Of a DNA stretch of 28,754 nucleotides, positions 7,038-15,810 are shown one piece after another; positions within the stretch are counted from its first letter, which is position 1; each line of letters opens with the position of its first letter. The DNA lies in contig JAEYNQ010000313.1 in assembly GCA_023412455.1 (NCBI GenBank), forward strand, positions 1-28,754. Reading direction: 5' to 3'. The translations under genes and the position numbers were made by a program. The notes beneath the pieces are model-generated. The model was not told the origin of the DNA. It did no database searches and worked only from the letters and a program-made list of their open reading frames with translations. The stretch comes from Bacillota bacterium (GTDB lineage: Bacteria > Bacillota > Clostridia > Lachnospirales > Cellulosilyticaceae).

Positions 7038-8267
7038 ATGAATGTTTTTGATACGTTAGTTGAACGTGGCTTTATTGAGCAAACCACTCATGAAAAAGAG
7101 ATGCGAGACCTTTTAGGTAAGGAAAAGGTTACTTTTTATATTGGCTTTGATCCTACTGCGGATAGTCTGCATGTGGGTCACTTTGTAACGGTTATGGCCA
7201 TGAGCCATATGCAAAAAGCGGGTCATAAACCGATAGCTTTATTTGGTGGTGGTACAGCTATGGTAGGTGACCCTACTGGAAAATCCGATATGCGTCAAAT
7301 GTTAACAATAGAAACCATTGACCACAATGTGGAATGTTTTAAAAAACAAATGTCTCGTTTTATTAGTTTTGAAGAAGATGGAGCCATTATGGTTAATAAT
7401 GCAGACTGGCTTCGTCATTTAAATTATATTGACTTTTTAAGAGAAGTAGGTGTCCATTTTTCTGTTAACCGTATGCTCACCTTTGAATGCTTTAAACAAC
7501 GTCTTGAAAAAGGGCTTTCCTTTTTAGAGTTCAACTATATGCTTATGCAATCCTATGACTTTTTAGAGCTCTACCGCCGTTACAACTGTAAGTTACAGTT
7601 AGGTGGTAATGACCAATGGTCTAATATTTTAGGTGGTGTAGAACTTGTAAGAAAACTCCATGGCGATCAAGCTTTTGGTATGACTTTCTCTCTTCTTACT
7701 AATAGTGAAGGCAAAAAAATGGGAAAAACAGAAAAAGGAGCGGTATGGCTTGACCCTAATAAAACTTCTCCTTATGAATTTTATCAATACTGGCGCAATG
7801 TAGCAGATGCAGATGTTAAGAGATGCTTATCTCTTCTTACCTATGTACCCATGGAAGAAGTCAATGCCCTTAGTCAACTAGAGGGCTCTGAAATTAATAA
7901 GGCTAAAGAACGCTTGGCCTTTGAAGTGACTAAAATCGTTCATGGTGAAGAAGAAGCTCATAAAGCTCAAACAGCTGCTAAATCCTTATTTGGAGGCACT
8001 GCTGCAGGAGGCTCCATTCCTACCACTTCTTTTTCAAAGGCTGACTTTGCTGAGGGTATGGATCTTATTACTTTGTTACAAAAAACCAGTCTTGTTCCCT
8101 CTCGTTCAGAAGCACGACGACTTATTCAACAAAATGGTGTCAAATTAGAAGGTGCACCTATTAGTGACGTGGATTACCTTGTTCAAGTAGAACGTGATTT
8201 TAAAGATAATGCCTTGATGATTCAAAAAGGCAAAAAAGTTTTCCATCGTGTAACCCTTAACGATTAA
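7038..8267 (+). CDS. tyrS: Tyrosyl-tRNA synthetase
   Basis: A 409-residue class Ic aminoacyl-tRNA synthetase that charges tRNA-Tyr. The Rossmann catalytic domain starts with YIGFDPTADSLHVGH; the HVGH at residues 45-48 is the HIGH signature. The KMSKS-type loop is KKMGKT at residues 226-231. The tyrosine-pocket motifs NYMLMQSYDF and QLGGNDQWSN are intact. A C-terminal S4-like RNA-binding domain (about residues 345-405) contains PSRSEARRLIQQNGVKLEG. Length fits the TyrS type rather than the shorter archaeal type. GGAGG lies 8 nt before the ATG. Expression is controlled by the upstream T-box with its Tyr specifier, which independently supports the substrate assignment. Confidence 0.97.
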   Translation: MNVFDTLVERGFIEQTTHEKEMRDLLGKEKVTFYIGFDPTADSLHVGHFVTVMAMSHMQKAGHKPIALFGGGTAMVGDPTGKSDMRQMLTIETIDHNVECFKKQMSRFISFEEDGAIMVNNADWLRHLNYIDFLREVGVHFSVNRMLTFECFKQRLEKGLSFLEFNYMLMQSYDFLELYRRYNCKLQLGGNDQWSNILGGVELVRKLHGDQAFGMTFSLLTNSEGKKMGKTEKGAVWLDPNKTSPYEFYQYWRNVADADVKRCLSLLTYVPMEEVNALSQLEGSEINKAKERLAFEVTKIVHGEEEAHKAQTAAKSLFGGTAAGGSIPTTSFSKADFAEGMDLITLLQKTSLVPSRSEARRLIQQNGVKLEGAPISDVDYLVQVERDFKDNALMIQKGKKVFHRVTLND

Positions 8268-8281
8268 TTTCTTATAAACCT

Positions 8282-8333
8282 AAAAGACTACCCAACTCTT
8301 CCTATGATTGAGGAATAGTTAGGTAGTCTTTTT
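8282..8333. terminator. Terminator shared by tyrS and the convergent AI-2E family gene
   Basis: Two 22-nt arms, 8282-8303 and 8311-8332, pair with two internal mismatches around a 7-nt loop. The stem base is AAAAGACTACC/GGTAGTCTTTT and continues into a T run on the plus strand. An A run at the left gives a weaker T tract for the minus strand. Confidence 0.88.
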
Positions 8334-8343
8334 ATCGTTTCAT

Positions 8344-9573
8344 TTAAAAATCGTCTTTCGATAGGTCCTGTCTTTCTTTTATCACTCTCGTCCACCATAA
8401 AAAAAGAACACGGATTAGAGCGGCTATAGGAACACCTAGCAACATGCCTACTATGCCAAAGAGATTCCCTCCAATAACAACAGCTAAAAGCACTATCACT
8501 GGGTGGAGTTTCACACTCTCCCCTACTATTTTAGGAATGACGACCCAGCCATCAAACTGTTGGATAATAATAAGGGCTATAACACCATAAATACTTTTCA
8601 TAGGATTTGGATCTAAGAGTCCAATGAGACCTGCTAACACAAAGCCTACAACAGGACCAAAATAAGGAATAAGATTTAAGATTCCTGCTACCAGTCCAAT
8701 TATAATGGCAAAGTCTAGCTTAATTAAGGTTAAAGCCAAACTGGTTAGCACTGCTATAATTATTGTATCTAAAAATTGTCCCCTAATATAGCCTGAAAAC
8801 ACCCCATCTATTTCTTGACCCAGAAGACGGAGTTGCTGACTCACCTTTTGTGGAAAAACAAAAGCTATACATTTACGCCAACTCTTTAAGAGGTCCTCTT
8901 TATCTTGCAACAGATAAAAGGCAATGACAAAAGCCAATAAAATATTCATGGTATTAAGACCAAGTCCTGTAATAAAGTGCAATACTCTTAGCCAAAGGGT
9001 ATTGAGAAAAGTATTTAGAAAACCATATATTTTTTGTATAATCTGAACCTTATTCAAACCAATAGGAAGGGTTTCTGTCACCTGTGCCACCTGCAAGAGC
9101 ATATTCTCAAAGTAGGCAATATACTTATTGATACTCTGATGAATGTTCCTAATAGATGCAGAGCCTACCACTTCTTTTACATTGGTCACAATAATAAGAA
9201 TAAAAAGCCCTAGAAGTGCTACAAGTGTTAAGTAGGCCAGTAGAGTTCCCAATGTGCGATGTTGGGAATCATGTTTCTTATTCTTAAATTTCGCTTGTTT
9301 CCCCCCATGAAATCTAAATTTCTTACCTCCTTGGTGACGGCTTCTTTGACACTTCTGATGAAAAAAGGATACAATAGGATCTAAAAGATATGCTATCAGT
9401 AAACCAAGTATCAAAGGCATTAAAAGTAGCCAAGTTCCTTTAAAAAATTTTTTTATAAAGAGTAGTACCCCTTGGTAATGCCAAATTCCTAATGTAATGA
9501 CTACAAAAATGACAGCCGTAACAAGGGTATAAATAGCCAAGGTGAAATAATGGTCGTTTTTTTGAAATTTCAT
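8344..9573 (-). CDS. AI-2E family transporter (PF01594) permease
   Basis: A 409-residue polytopic membrane protein of the AI-2E transporter family (YdbI/TqsA/YueF type). Hydrophobic helices occur at about residues 13-31, 46-66, 108-130 and 200-220, with several more in the C-terminal third. The family-typical stretch QFLDTIIIAVLTSLALTLI and the segment GLVAGILNLIPYFGPVVGF are clear. Members have been linked to export of AI-2, ions or other small solutes, so the substrate here is unknown. A very basic, glycine- and histidine-containing cytoplasmic loop (about residues 72-107) separates the first and second helix pairs. The gene starts 13 nt after pepD; its AGGAGAGG site overlaps the pepD stop codon, so the two are probably one transcript. 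Confidence 0.9.
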   Translation of the reverse strand: MKFQKNDHYFTLAIYTLVTAVIFVVITLGIWHYQGVLLFIKKFFKGTWLLLMPLILGLLIAYLLDPIVSFFHQKCQRSRHQGGKKFRFHGGKQAKFKNKKHDSQHRTLGTLLAYLTLVALLGLFILIIVTNVKEVVGSASIRNIHQSINKYIAYFENMLLQVAQVTETLPIGLNKVQIIQKIYGFLNTFLNTLWLRVLHFITGLGLNTMNILLAFVIAFYLLQDKEDLLKSWRKCIAFVFPQKVSQQLRLLGQEIDGVFSGYIRGQFLDTIIIAVLTSLALTLIKLDFAIIIGLVAGILNLIPYFGPVVGFVLAGLIGLLDPNPMKSIYGVIALIIIQQFDGWVVIPKIVGESVKLHPVIVLLAVVIGGNLFGIVGMLLGVPIAALIRVLFLWWTRVIKERQDLSKDDF

Positions 9574-9586
9574 GGGTTTACCTCTC

Positions 9587-11041
9587 CTACTCTATGCTAG
9601 CCAGTAATTGAAGTAAATAATCATACACTCTTGCCATAGAAGATATGCTTGCCCGTTCTTCTGGCGAGTGAATAGCTTTAACATTGGGTCCAAAGGAAAT
9701 CATATCTAAATCTGCTATCTTCTGTGAAATAAATCCACATTCAAGGCCAGCATGAATAGAAGTGACACGAGGTTCCTTTCCGTAAAGCTTTTGATAAACA
9801 GCAAGGGCTAAATCACGTAATGTGGAATTTTCACGATATTCCCAAGCTGGATAGTCACCTTGTACAGTAAAATCGGCCTCTAAGAAACGACTAAGTGTTT
9901 CTAGCTTAGCTACTAATTCTAACTTTTTAGAAGGCATTGAGCTTCTTACAGCACTTCCTAAACGGACTTTTCCTTCTTGTACTTGAACAATTCCTAAATT
10001 AAGAGAAGTTTGCACAAGTCCTTTCATATTTTGATCATAACTCATAATCCCATTAGGAATTAAAGTAAGGGCATCAATCAGCTTACGGGTTAGCTTTTCT
10101 GTAAATACTTCTTGCCCTAATGCCACTTCCTCACATTCAAAAATAACTCCCTTATCTTGCGCTATATATTCTCTCTTAATAGTCTCTTGTATACCTAAAA
10201 CAAGTCGCTCCACCCGTTCTTTTTGTCCACTAGGGATAGCTAAACGGACTTCACATTCTCTTGTAATCACATTATCCTTGGAGCCGCCTATTATTTGTTC
10301 TATTCTAAAAGGAATTTCTTGGTATAAGTTGTAGAGAAGACGTCCCATTAAAATATGGGCATTAGCTCTCTCAAAATGAATATCTGCTCCAGAATGGCCA
10401 CCCAATAAGCCTTTAATACTTATTTGCAGGCCTTCTATCTCCTCAGAAGTTTTTTCAGTTTCCAAGGGTAAGTCCATGTAAGCTTTAAGTCCGCCAGCAC
10501 AACTGACTAAAAACTCCCCTTCTAAATCGGTATCCAAATTAATAAGGAGTCTCCCCTCTAAGTATTCAGGATGCATATGGGCTACACCTGTCATCCCCCG
10601 TTCTTCATCCGTTGTCATTAAAACCTCAAGAGCAGGATGGGGATGCTCAGTATCAGCTAATACTGCCATTTGATAAGCGATGGCAATCCCATTATCTGCA
10701 CCTAATGTGGTGCCTCTTGCACGAATATAATCACCGTCTATATAAAGGTCTAAACCTTCTTTCTCAAAATCATGCTGGGTTTCTTTGTTTTTCTCACAAA
10801 CCATATCTAAATGTCCCTGTAAAATAACGGTAGGGGCTTTTTCATAACCAGGAGTAGCTGGTTTTTTAATATAGACATTATAGGCTTCATCTTGTTTTAC
10901 CCATAGTCCTAACTGATTAGCAAATTGGACCATATAGTCACTAATGGCCTTTTCATTTCCCGAACCTCGAGGAATATTACTTATTTCTTCAAAATAGTGA
11001 AAGATACTTTGAGGTTGCAAGTCTTTAAGTTTTTGTGTCAT
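9587..11041 (-). CDS. pepD: Aminoacyl-histidine dipeptidase (PepD, M20C)
   Basis: A 484-residue cytoplasmic zinc dipeptidase of the PepD/M20C type, which cleaves Xaa-His and other dipeptides. Motifs in order: LQGHLDMVC (His77, Asp79), TTLGADNG (bridging Asp116), MTTDEERGMTG (Glu146 base, Glu147 ligand), INLDTDLEG (Asp170 region), an HSGADIHFERANAH segment in the lid domain, and AIHSPEERASI with the last His ligand. Length and the N-terminal segment SIFHYFEEISNIPRGSGNE match the family. An AAGGTGA site precedes the ATG. It follows the UPF0210 gene by 48 nt with no visible terminator, and is followed closely by the AI-2E permease gene. Confidence 0.95.
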   Translation of the reverse strand: MTQKLKDLQPQSIFHYFEEISNIPRGSGNEKAISDYMVQFANQLGLWVKQDEAYNVYIKKPATPGYEKAPTVILQGHLDMVCEKNKETQHDFEKEGLDLYIDGDYIRARGTTLGADNGIAIAYQMAVLADTEHPHPALEVLMTTDEERGMTGVAHMHPEYLEGRLLINLDTDLEGEFLVSCAGGLKAYMDLPLETEKTSEEIEGLQISIKGLLGGHSGADIHFERANAHILMGRLLYNLYQEIPFRIEQIIGGSKDNVITRECEVRLAIPSGQKERVERLVLGIQETIKREYIAQDKGVIFECEEVALGQEVFTEKLTRKLIDALTLIPNGIMSYDQNMKGLVQTSLNLGIVQVQEGKVRLGSAVRSSMPSKKLELVAKLETLSRFLEADFTVQGDYPAWEYRENSTLRDLALAVYQKLYGKEPRVTSIHAGLECGFISQKIADLDMISFGPNVKAIHSPEERASISSMARVYDYLLQLLASIE

Positions 11042-11089
11042 GTCTATTCACCTTATCCTCTTTTATTTTTATACAGACTTTATTTGTAT

Positions 11090-12448
11090 TTAGTTTTTAA
11101 AGCTATGAATAGGAGCAGGTATTCTTCCACCACGTGCAATAAAAGCATCACATTTATAGTTATTGACAGGCATAATGGGTGCATAACCTAATAGTCCTCC
11201 AAATTCTACTCGTTCACCTACCCCTTTTCCTTGTACTGGAATAATACGTACAGCCGTTGTCTTGGCATTAATCATACCTATTGCCATTTCATCCGCAATG
11301 ATTCCTGAAATAGTGGCTGCACTTGTATCACCAGGTATAGCGATCATGTCTAGCCCCACAGAACACACGCAGGTCATAGCTTCTAACTTCTCAAGAGTCA
11401 GTGCGCCTCTTTCGGCAGCACGAATCATAGCATGATCCTCACTCACTGGAATAAAGGCCCCACTTAAGCCACCTACAAAGGAAGAGGCCATAACACCACC
11501 TTTTTTAACACAGTCATTTAAGATAGCAAGTGCCGCTGTTGTACCTGGTGCTCCTGTCATCTCAAGTCCCATTTCCTCTAGAATCTCCGCAATGCTATCT
11601 CCTACTGCAGGTGTTGGGGCAAGTGAAAGGTCTATGATACCAAAAGGCGTATCTAACAAGCGAGAAGCTTCTCTAGCTACCATCTGGCCTGCACGTGTAA
11701 TTTTAAAGGCTGTTTTTTTAATGGTTTCACAAACACTCTCAAAATCCTTTCCCTTTACTCCTTCAAGAGCTTTTTTAACTACACCAGGTCCACTGATTCC
11801 TACATTAATCACCGCATCTCTTTCGCCTACTCCGTGAAAAGCACCAGCCATAAAAGGATTATCTTCTGGCGCATTACAGAACACTACAAATTTAGCGCAA
11901 CCAATGCCATCGCGATCAGCTGTACGAATAGATGTCTCCCGAATAAGTTCACCAATACGTTTAACAGCGTCCATATTAATTCCTGTGCGAGTAGTTCCTA
12001 CATTTAGAGAAGAACATACATTATTGGTAACATCTAAAGCCTCCGGAATAGATTCCATAAGCACAGTATCTGCAGTTGAACACCCTTTATGCACAAGGGC
12101 TGAAAATCCCCCTATAAAATTGACCCCTACCGTTTGGGCCGCACGGTCGAGAGCCTTTGCAATAGGCACATAAGAAGAAGCTTTTGTGGCTCCACCTATT
12201 AGGGCAATGGGTGTAACAGAAATGCGTTTATTAACGATAGGAATCCCATATTTTTTTGAAATGTCTTCTCCCGTTGAAACCAACTTTTCAGCTCTCTTAG
12301 TAATTTTATCATAAACATTTTGACAGAGTTTATCCATATCATCTGTAATGCAGTCCATTAAGCTAATACCCATTGTAATGGTACGAATATCTAAATTAGC
12401 TTGTTCAATCATTCCATTCGTCTCTTGTACTTCATAAATTGAAATCAT
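11090..12448 (-). CDS. UPF0210 (DUF711, PFL-like fold) protein
   Basis: A 452-residue member of UPF0210/DUF711. Family hallmarks are NLDIRTITMGISLMDC near the N-terminus, GCSTADTVLMESIPEALD, SSLNVGTTRTGINMDAV, NVGISGPGVVKKAL and LSLAPTPAVGDSIAEILE. Proteins of this family adopt a pyruvate-formate-lyase-like barrel by homology, but I know of no established reaction. The family is almost always encoded next to a UPF0237 ACT-domain protein, as here with a 28-nt gap, which suggests allosteric control by a small ligand. There is no signal peptide or membrane segment. An AAAGGGGATG site precedes the ATG. Confidence 0.92.
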   Translation of the reverse strand: MISIYEVQETNGMIEQANLDIRTITMGISLMDCITDDMDKLCQNVYDKITKRAEKLVSTGEDISKKYGIPIVNKRISVTPIALIGGATKASSYVPIAKALDRAAQTVGVNFIGGFSALVHKGCSTADTVLMESIPEALDVTNNVCSSLNVGTTRTGINMDAVKRIGELIRETSIRTADRDGIGCAKFVVFCNAPEDNPFMAGAFHGVGERDAVINVGISGPGVVKKALEGVKGKDFESVCETIKKTAFKITRAGQMVAREASRLLDTPFGIIDLSLAPTPAVGDSIAEILEEMGLEMTGAPGTTAALAILNDCVKKGGVMASSFVGGLSGAFIPVSEDHAMIRAAERGALTLEKLEAMTCVCSVGLDMIAIPGDTSAATISGIIADEMAIGMINAKTTAVRIIPVQGKGVGERVEFGGLLGYAPIMPVNNYKCDAFIARGGRIPAPIHSFKN

Positions 12449-12476
12449 CTTTTCATCCCCTTTCTCTCTTTCTTAT

Positions 12477-12746
12477 CTAGATCCGATGCATGCTATTAAA
12501 AATATCTTCATGTTGTAATTTAATATCTACCTCTATGGCTTTTCCTAAGTCTTTTAATTCATCTACTATTTGTATAAACTCTTTCTCAGTTGAATCTAAA
12601 TCTACAATCATCATCATATTAAAATAGCCTTGAAGAATGGTTTGAGAAATATCTAATATATTGACATTTTCCTCACTCAGTAATGTACAAACTTTACCAA
12701 TAATACCTACCTTATCTTTTCCTACTACTGTAATAATACCTTTCAT
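12477..12746 (-). CDS. ACT-domain protein, UPF0237 family
   Basis: An 89-residue stand-alone ACT domain. It begins MKGIITVVGKDKVGIIGKV, the glycine-rich first strand and loop of ACT domains, and continues with SEENVNILDISQTILQGYF, the family's dimer-forming second half. ACT domains usually bind amino acids or other small ligands at a dimer interface. AGGAGG lies at ideal spacing before the ATG. The gene is 15 nt after the FtsA-like gene and 28 nt before UPF0210, so it is probably co-transcribed and may regulate the UPF0210 partner (inference from conserved pairing). Confidence 0.93.
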   Translation of the reverse strand: MKGIITVVGKDKVGIIGKVCTLLSEENVNILDISQTILQGYFNMMMIVDLDSTEKEFIQIVDELKDLGKAIEVDIKLQHEDIFNSMHRI

Positions 12747-12761
12747 CTTATCTTCCTCCTA

Positions 12762-14822
12762 CTAATTTTTCCAAAATATATCTAATTTATCCTGATCGCA
12801 TAAATTGTCTGTCAATGCAGCCAACTGTCCGTTACGCATAAGTTGAATGGTACCTCGAGGTGTACTTAAATCAAAATCTATGTAATCAAAAATATTAGCA
12901 AACATATAGGATGTACTCTTCTTGGGAAGGTATACCTCTTTATCATTGACAACAATCGTCAATACTTCTGTTTTTACTTTCTCCTCTACTCTTTCTTCAC
13001 TGGTAGGCGATAAAAACACCTCTGATGCCTTATCCTTCTTGGAGTAATTCCCTTCTTTCTCTCCAAGTGCTAAAGCGCCCTGTCCTTTATCTCCTGTAAG
13101 AATACTATCTCCATCTAAAAGATGATAGTTTATATCTTCTATAACCTTAAAATTAACGGTTATTAATTTTTGACTTATATCTTGGTGCAATGCTTCAAAT
13201 AATGCTTTTAATGTATCAGGCATCATGTATTCCACTTGATCCCCTTCTTGAATGGCATAGTCAAGTCCTACACAGTCCCCATTTACTAAAATAATAGGTA
13301 AATGTATTTCTTCATTATCTACCTCTATTCTCTTTGTTTCCTTTATATAATCGCCCACAGTAGCCTTTGCCTCTTGACCTGGCGTAGCTCCTTCTAAGGT
13401 AATAACATCCCCTTCTACGATTAAATCATTCATCGTGGCTTCTTTTTGATTAAGTAAGATTTGAGCTGGTATACCGTTACCTCCCTTAATACGTATACGT
13501 TCTCCATTTAACTTAAACATTAAGGTTGTTCCTTTTTTAGGAAAAACAGAGGTATGGGGAATCCCTGCAGCAATAATTGCATCACAAACGGTTAGCTTCT
13601 TAGCATTTAAGAGTTGCAATTTTTTACCATTCAATACGACGGTTGTAAATTCGTTGTACTTGTTTTTCATACTTGTTAGACTAATGCCCACAGGTGTAAT
13701 CATATCAGGGGAATTACACATAGAAGCCTCATCCTTTATCTGGGTGATATGAGAGACGGTTCGCATAGCTACACGTTGGCTTGGAAGTTGTAAAAGTTCT
13801 GAGAGACGGCTTTCTACCCCATGCATTTCACTTCCCCCACCTACACAAAAAACGGCATTGGTTGAATGTCCTCCATTTAGTTCCAGTATTTTATCTGCAA
13901 TGCTGGTTAAAAGTGTCTCTAAACTCTCATGAATGACTTTTTTTACCTCTGATACTTTCACTTCTTGAGGAAAACCTAAGATGTCTTCAAAGGTAATACA
14001 TTCATTTTGTTTCATTTCATGCTTAATTTTTTCTGCTGTTTGAAAATCAACTAAATAATGATGAACAATGGCTTCTGTCACCTCATCCCCTGCAATAGGA
14101 ATCATTCCATAAGCTACCACACTACCTTCTCTCGTAATAGCAATATCTGAAGTTCCTGCACCAATGTCTACTAAAGCTAAATTAAGAAGTCTTAAATTTT
14201 CGGGAATAATAGCGTTAATAGCAGCAATAGGTTCTAAGGTCAAATGACTAACTTTTAAATCACAACGCTCTACTACAGCATAGAGACTATCTATAACCAA
14301 TTTAGGCAAAAAGGTGGCGATGACTTTAGCTCCTATACTTGTTCCTTTATGCCCCTCTAGGTTACTTATGACATACCCATCTAAATAGTAGTTAATGACA
14401 GAATAGGCCACGCAAAAATATTCCATTTGCTGGCTCTTTTTATCTTGTTCTAATTTGGCCTTCTCTACCCCATACAGCTCTAAATTATGTATATCCCCTA
14501 TATCAAATTCCTGAACTTCTGTATAATTATTTTCTACAGAAACAATTTGTGTACTTAATGATCGACCTGCTGCGGCAATAGCTACTTCTGACAACTTAAT
14601 CTGAAGCTGATCTTCTAACCCCTTTTTTACTCGCATCACAGCTTGAGCTACTTTTTGAATATCATGGATTTGCCCGTCTTGCATGGCTCTTTCTTCATGC
14701 TCTATCCGATCATAAGCAATTACCACCAATTGATTATCCCTCTTGTAACCCACCACGCCAATAACCGTACGGGTACCGATATCTAAACCAAAAATCAATT
14801 CCTCCTTAGTATACTCCTGCAT
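12762..14822 (-). CDS. FtsA-like actin-fold ATPase with a long C-terminal beta-grasp-like extension
   Basis: A 686-residue protein whose first ~385 residues are an FtsA/PilM-type actin fold. Phosphate-1 is FGLDIGTRTVIGVVG (11-25), the FtsA 1C-like region is VAIAAAGRSLS (80-90), phosphate-2 is LVDIGAGTSDIAI (217-229) and the adenosine loop is FCVGGGSEMHGVE (325-337). True FtsA ends soon after with an amphipathic membrane helix. Here about 300 more residues follow, with repeated NGxx-strand and GDxI units: VVLNGKKLQL (395), FKLNGERIRI (436), VEGDVITLEG (469), IQEGDQVEYM (524), LLDGDSILTG (568), IVVNDKEVYL (623). A charged linker lies at about 577-620. AGGAGG precedes the ATG, 4 nt after the galT-like stop. 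It is probably not the canonical divisome FtsA; its function is unknown. Confidence 0.85.
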   Translation of the reverse strand: MQEYTKEELIFGLDIGTRTVIGVVGYKRDNQLVVIAYDRIEHEERAMQDGQIHDIQKVAQAVMRVKKGLEDQLQIKLSEVAIAAAGRSLSTQIVSVENNYTEVQEFDIGDIHNLELYGVEKAKLEQDKKSQQMEYFCVAYSVINYYLDGYVISNLEGHKGTSIGAKVIATFLPKLVIDSLYAVVERCDLKVSHLTLEPIAAINAIIPENLRLLNLALVDIGAGTSDIAITREGSVVAYGMIPIAGDEVTEAIVHHYLVDFQTAEKIKHEMKQNECITFEDILGFPQEVKVSEVKKVIHESLETLLTSIADKILELNGGHSTNAVFCVGGGSEMHGVESRLSELLQLPSQRVAMRTVSHITQIKDEASMCNSPDMITPVGISLTSMKNKYNEFTTVVLNGKKLQLLNAKKLTVCDAIIAAGIPHTSVFPKKGTTLMFKLNGERIRIKGGNGIPAQILLNQKEATMNDLIVEGDVITLEGATPGQEAKATVGDYIKETKRIEVDNEEIHLPIILVNGDCVGLDYAIQEGDQVEYMMPDTLKALFEALHQDISQKLITVNFKVIEDINYHLLDGDSILTGDKGQGALALGEKEGNYSKKDKASEVFLSPTSEERVEEKVKTEVLTIVVNDKEVYLPKKSTSYMFANIFDYIDFDLSTPRGTIQLMRNGQLAALTDNLCDQDKLDIFWKN

Positions 14823-14826
14823 CTCC

Positions 14827-15765
14827 CTACCTCCTACTATCTAATATCTTTTTTAAAACTTTGGCATGACTTTGTGGTGATATGGTATTAATATAACACC
14901 CCGTTGCCACCTCAAAGCCACCCATTGCCACTAATCGTGGAATAAATTGAATGTAAAAGTGCCCATAAGGCTCCCCTCTTAAGCCACTATTCATAAAACA
15001 CAAATTATAAGCCCCCTGTGGTATAAGTTCGTCGTAAGCCTCTAATAAAGCTTTTAAAAGCACTCCTCCACTTTCTATTTCTTCCAAGTTCAGTTCTCCA
15101 TAATGGGATTTATGGGCCTTTAAAATAAGCCAAGTTTCATGCGCATATTGAGATACAGAAGGAGCCACTAACTGCCAATACGTATTCTCTGAAATGAATG
15201 AATAGGCTTTGGTAGCTAGCTGATGACACAAATAACATTCTCCCTGCTTACTATAATAGGCTTCCAGTGCCTTCTGCTCCATGCTTATCTTTAAAGGTAT
15301 GGATGGAAGAGCCATTATTTGCCAATGAGAATGGGCAATACTGGCTCCTGCTTGACTTCCATTATTCTTAAAAATCTGGATAAATTCAATCTTCAAATCT
15401 TGCTGTAATTCTTTAAATCGCTCTTGAAGGGTCTTTAAAAGAAGGGTCCAATGCTCTTTTGAAAAATCCTTGGGTTGTTCATGATGGGATACGGTGTCAA
15501 TAACCACATCATGAAACCCGTAATCTCCTTCTAATGGTTGGCAAAAAGGATACTTATTTTGAATGACCTTTATATGAGCTTGTCCTTGTGGTAAATAGGT
15601 CTCTAAATAGATTGTATCTATTTGGCCTTCATTCCCCTTACAAAATGGACAATCCTCAGCCCATTCCGTAATAAAAGGACGTGATTTTCTATTCTCTGTA
15701 ATCTTGCAACTTCGCAATAAATACTCATCTTCTTGTAACATAGCCTTGTCTCTTTCGCTTCTCAT
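14827..15765 (-). CDS. GalT-like HIT-superfamily hexose-phosphate nucleotidyltransferase
   Basis: A 312-residue protein resembling class I galactose-1-phosphate uridylyltransferase and the related ADP-sugar phosphorylases. Two Cys-x2-Cys zinc pairs are visible (Cys39/Cys42 in DCPFCKGN, Cys177/Cys180 in ECYLCHQ). The histidine motif is AHSHWQ (His145, His147, Gln149); canonical GalT usually has His-Pro-His-x-Gln, so Pro is replaced by Ser. The C-terminal GHFYIQFIPR and GGFEVATGCYINTISP segments match GalT-type enzymes. His147 is the expected nucleophile for the nucleotidyl intermediate. No galK or galE is nearby, so galactose metabolism is not proven. The start is uncertain: neither ATG 15765 nor the in-frame ATG at 15741 has a strong ribosome binding site. 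Confidence 0.75.
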   Translation of the reverse strand: MRSERDKAMLQEDEYLLRSCKITENRKSRPFITEWAEDCPFCKGNEGQIDTIYLETYLPQGQAHIKVIQNKYPFCQPLEGDYGFHDVVIDTVSHHEQPKDFSKEHWTLLLKTLQERFKELQQDLKIEFIQIFKNNGSQAGASIAHSHWQIMALPSIPLKISMEQKALEAYYSKQGECYLCHQLATKAYSFISENTYWQLVAPSVSQYAHETWLILKAHKSHYGELNLEEIESGGVLLKALLEAYDELIPQGAYNLCFMNSGLRGEPYGHFYIQFIPRLVAMGGFEVATGCYINTISPQSHAKVLKKILDSRR

Positions 15766-15810
15766 TTTATACTAATACCCCATTCTCCAAAAGTAAAGCT
15801 GTTATTGAAA

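Noticed and set aside
7942..8148. Second plus-strand frame inside tyrS
   Set aside because: It is an out-of-frame shadow of the tyrS C-terminal coding region with no start signal.
11592..12173. Plus-strand frames opposite the UPF0210 gene
   Set aside because: They mirror a well-supported minus-strand gene with full family motifs, and have Ser/Thr-rich antisense composition.
15766..15800. Possible promoter (TTTACT, 17 nt, TAGTAT) before the GalT-like gene
   Set aside because: Both hexamers match only 4 of 6 and the start point would fall on the annotated ATG, so it is noted but not listed as a feature.
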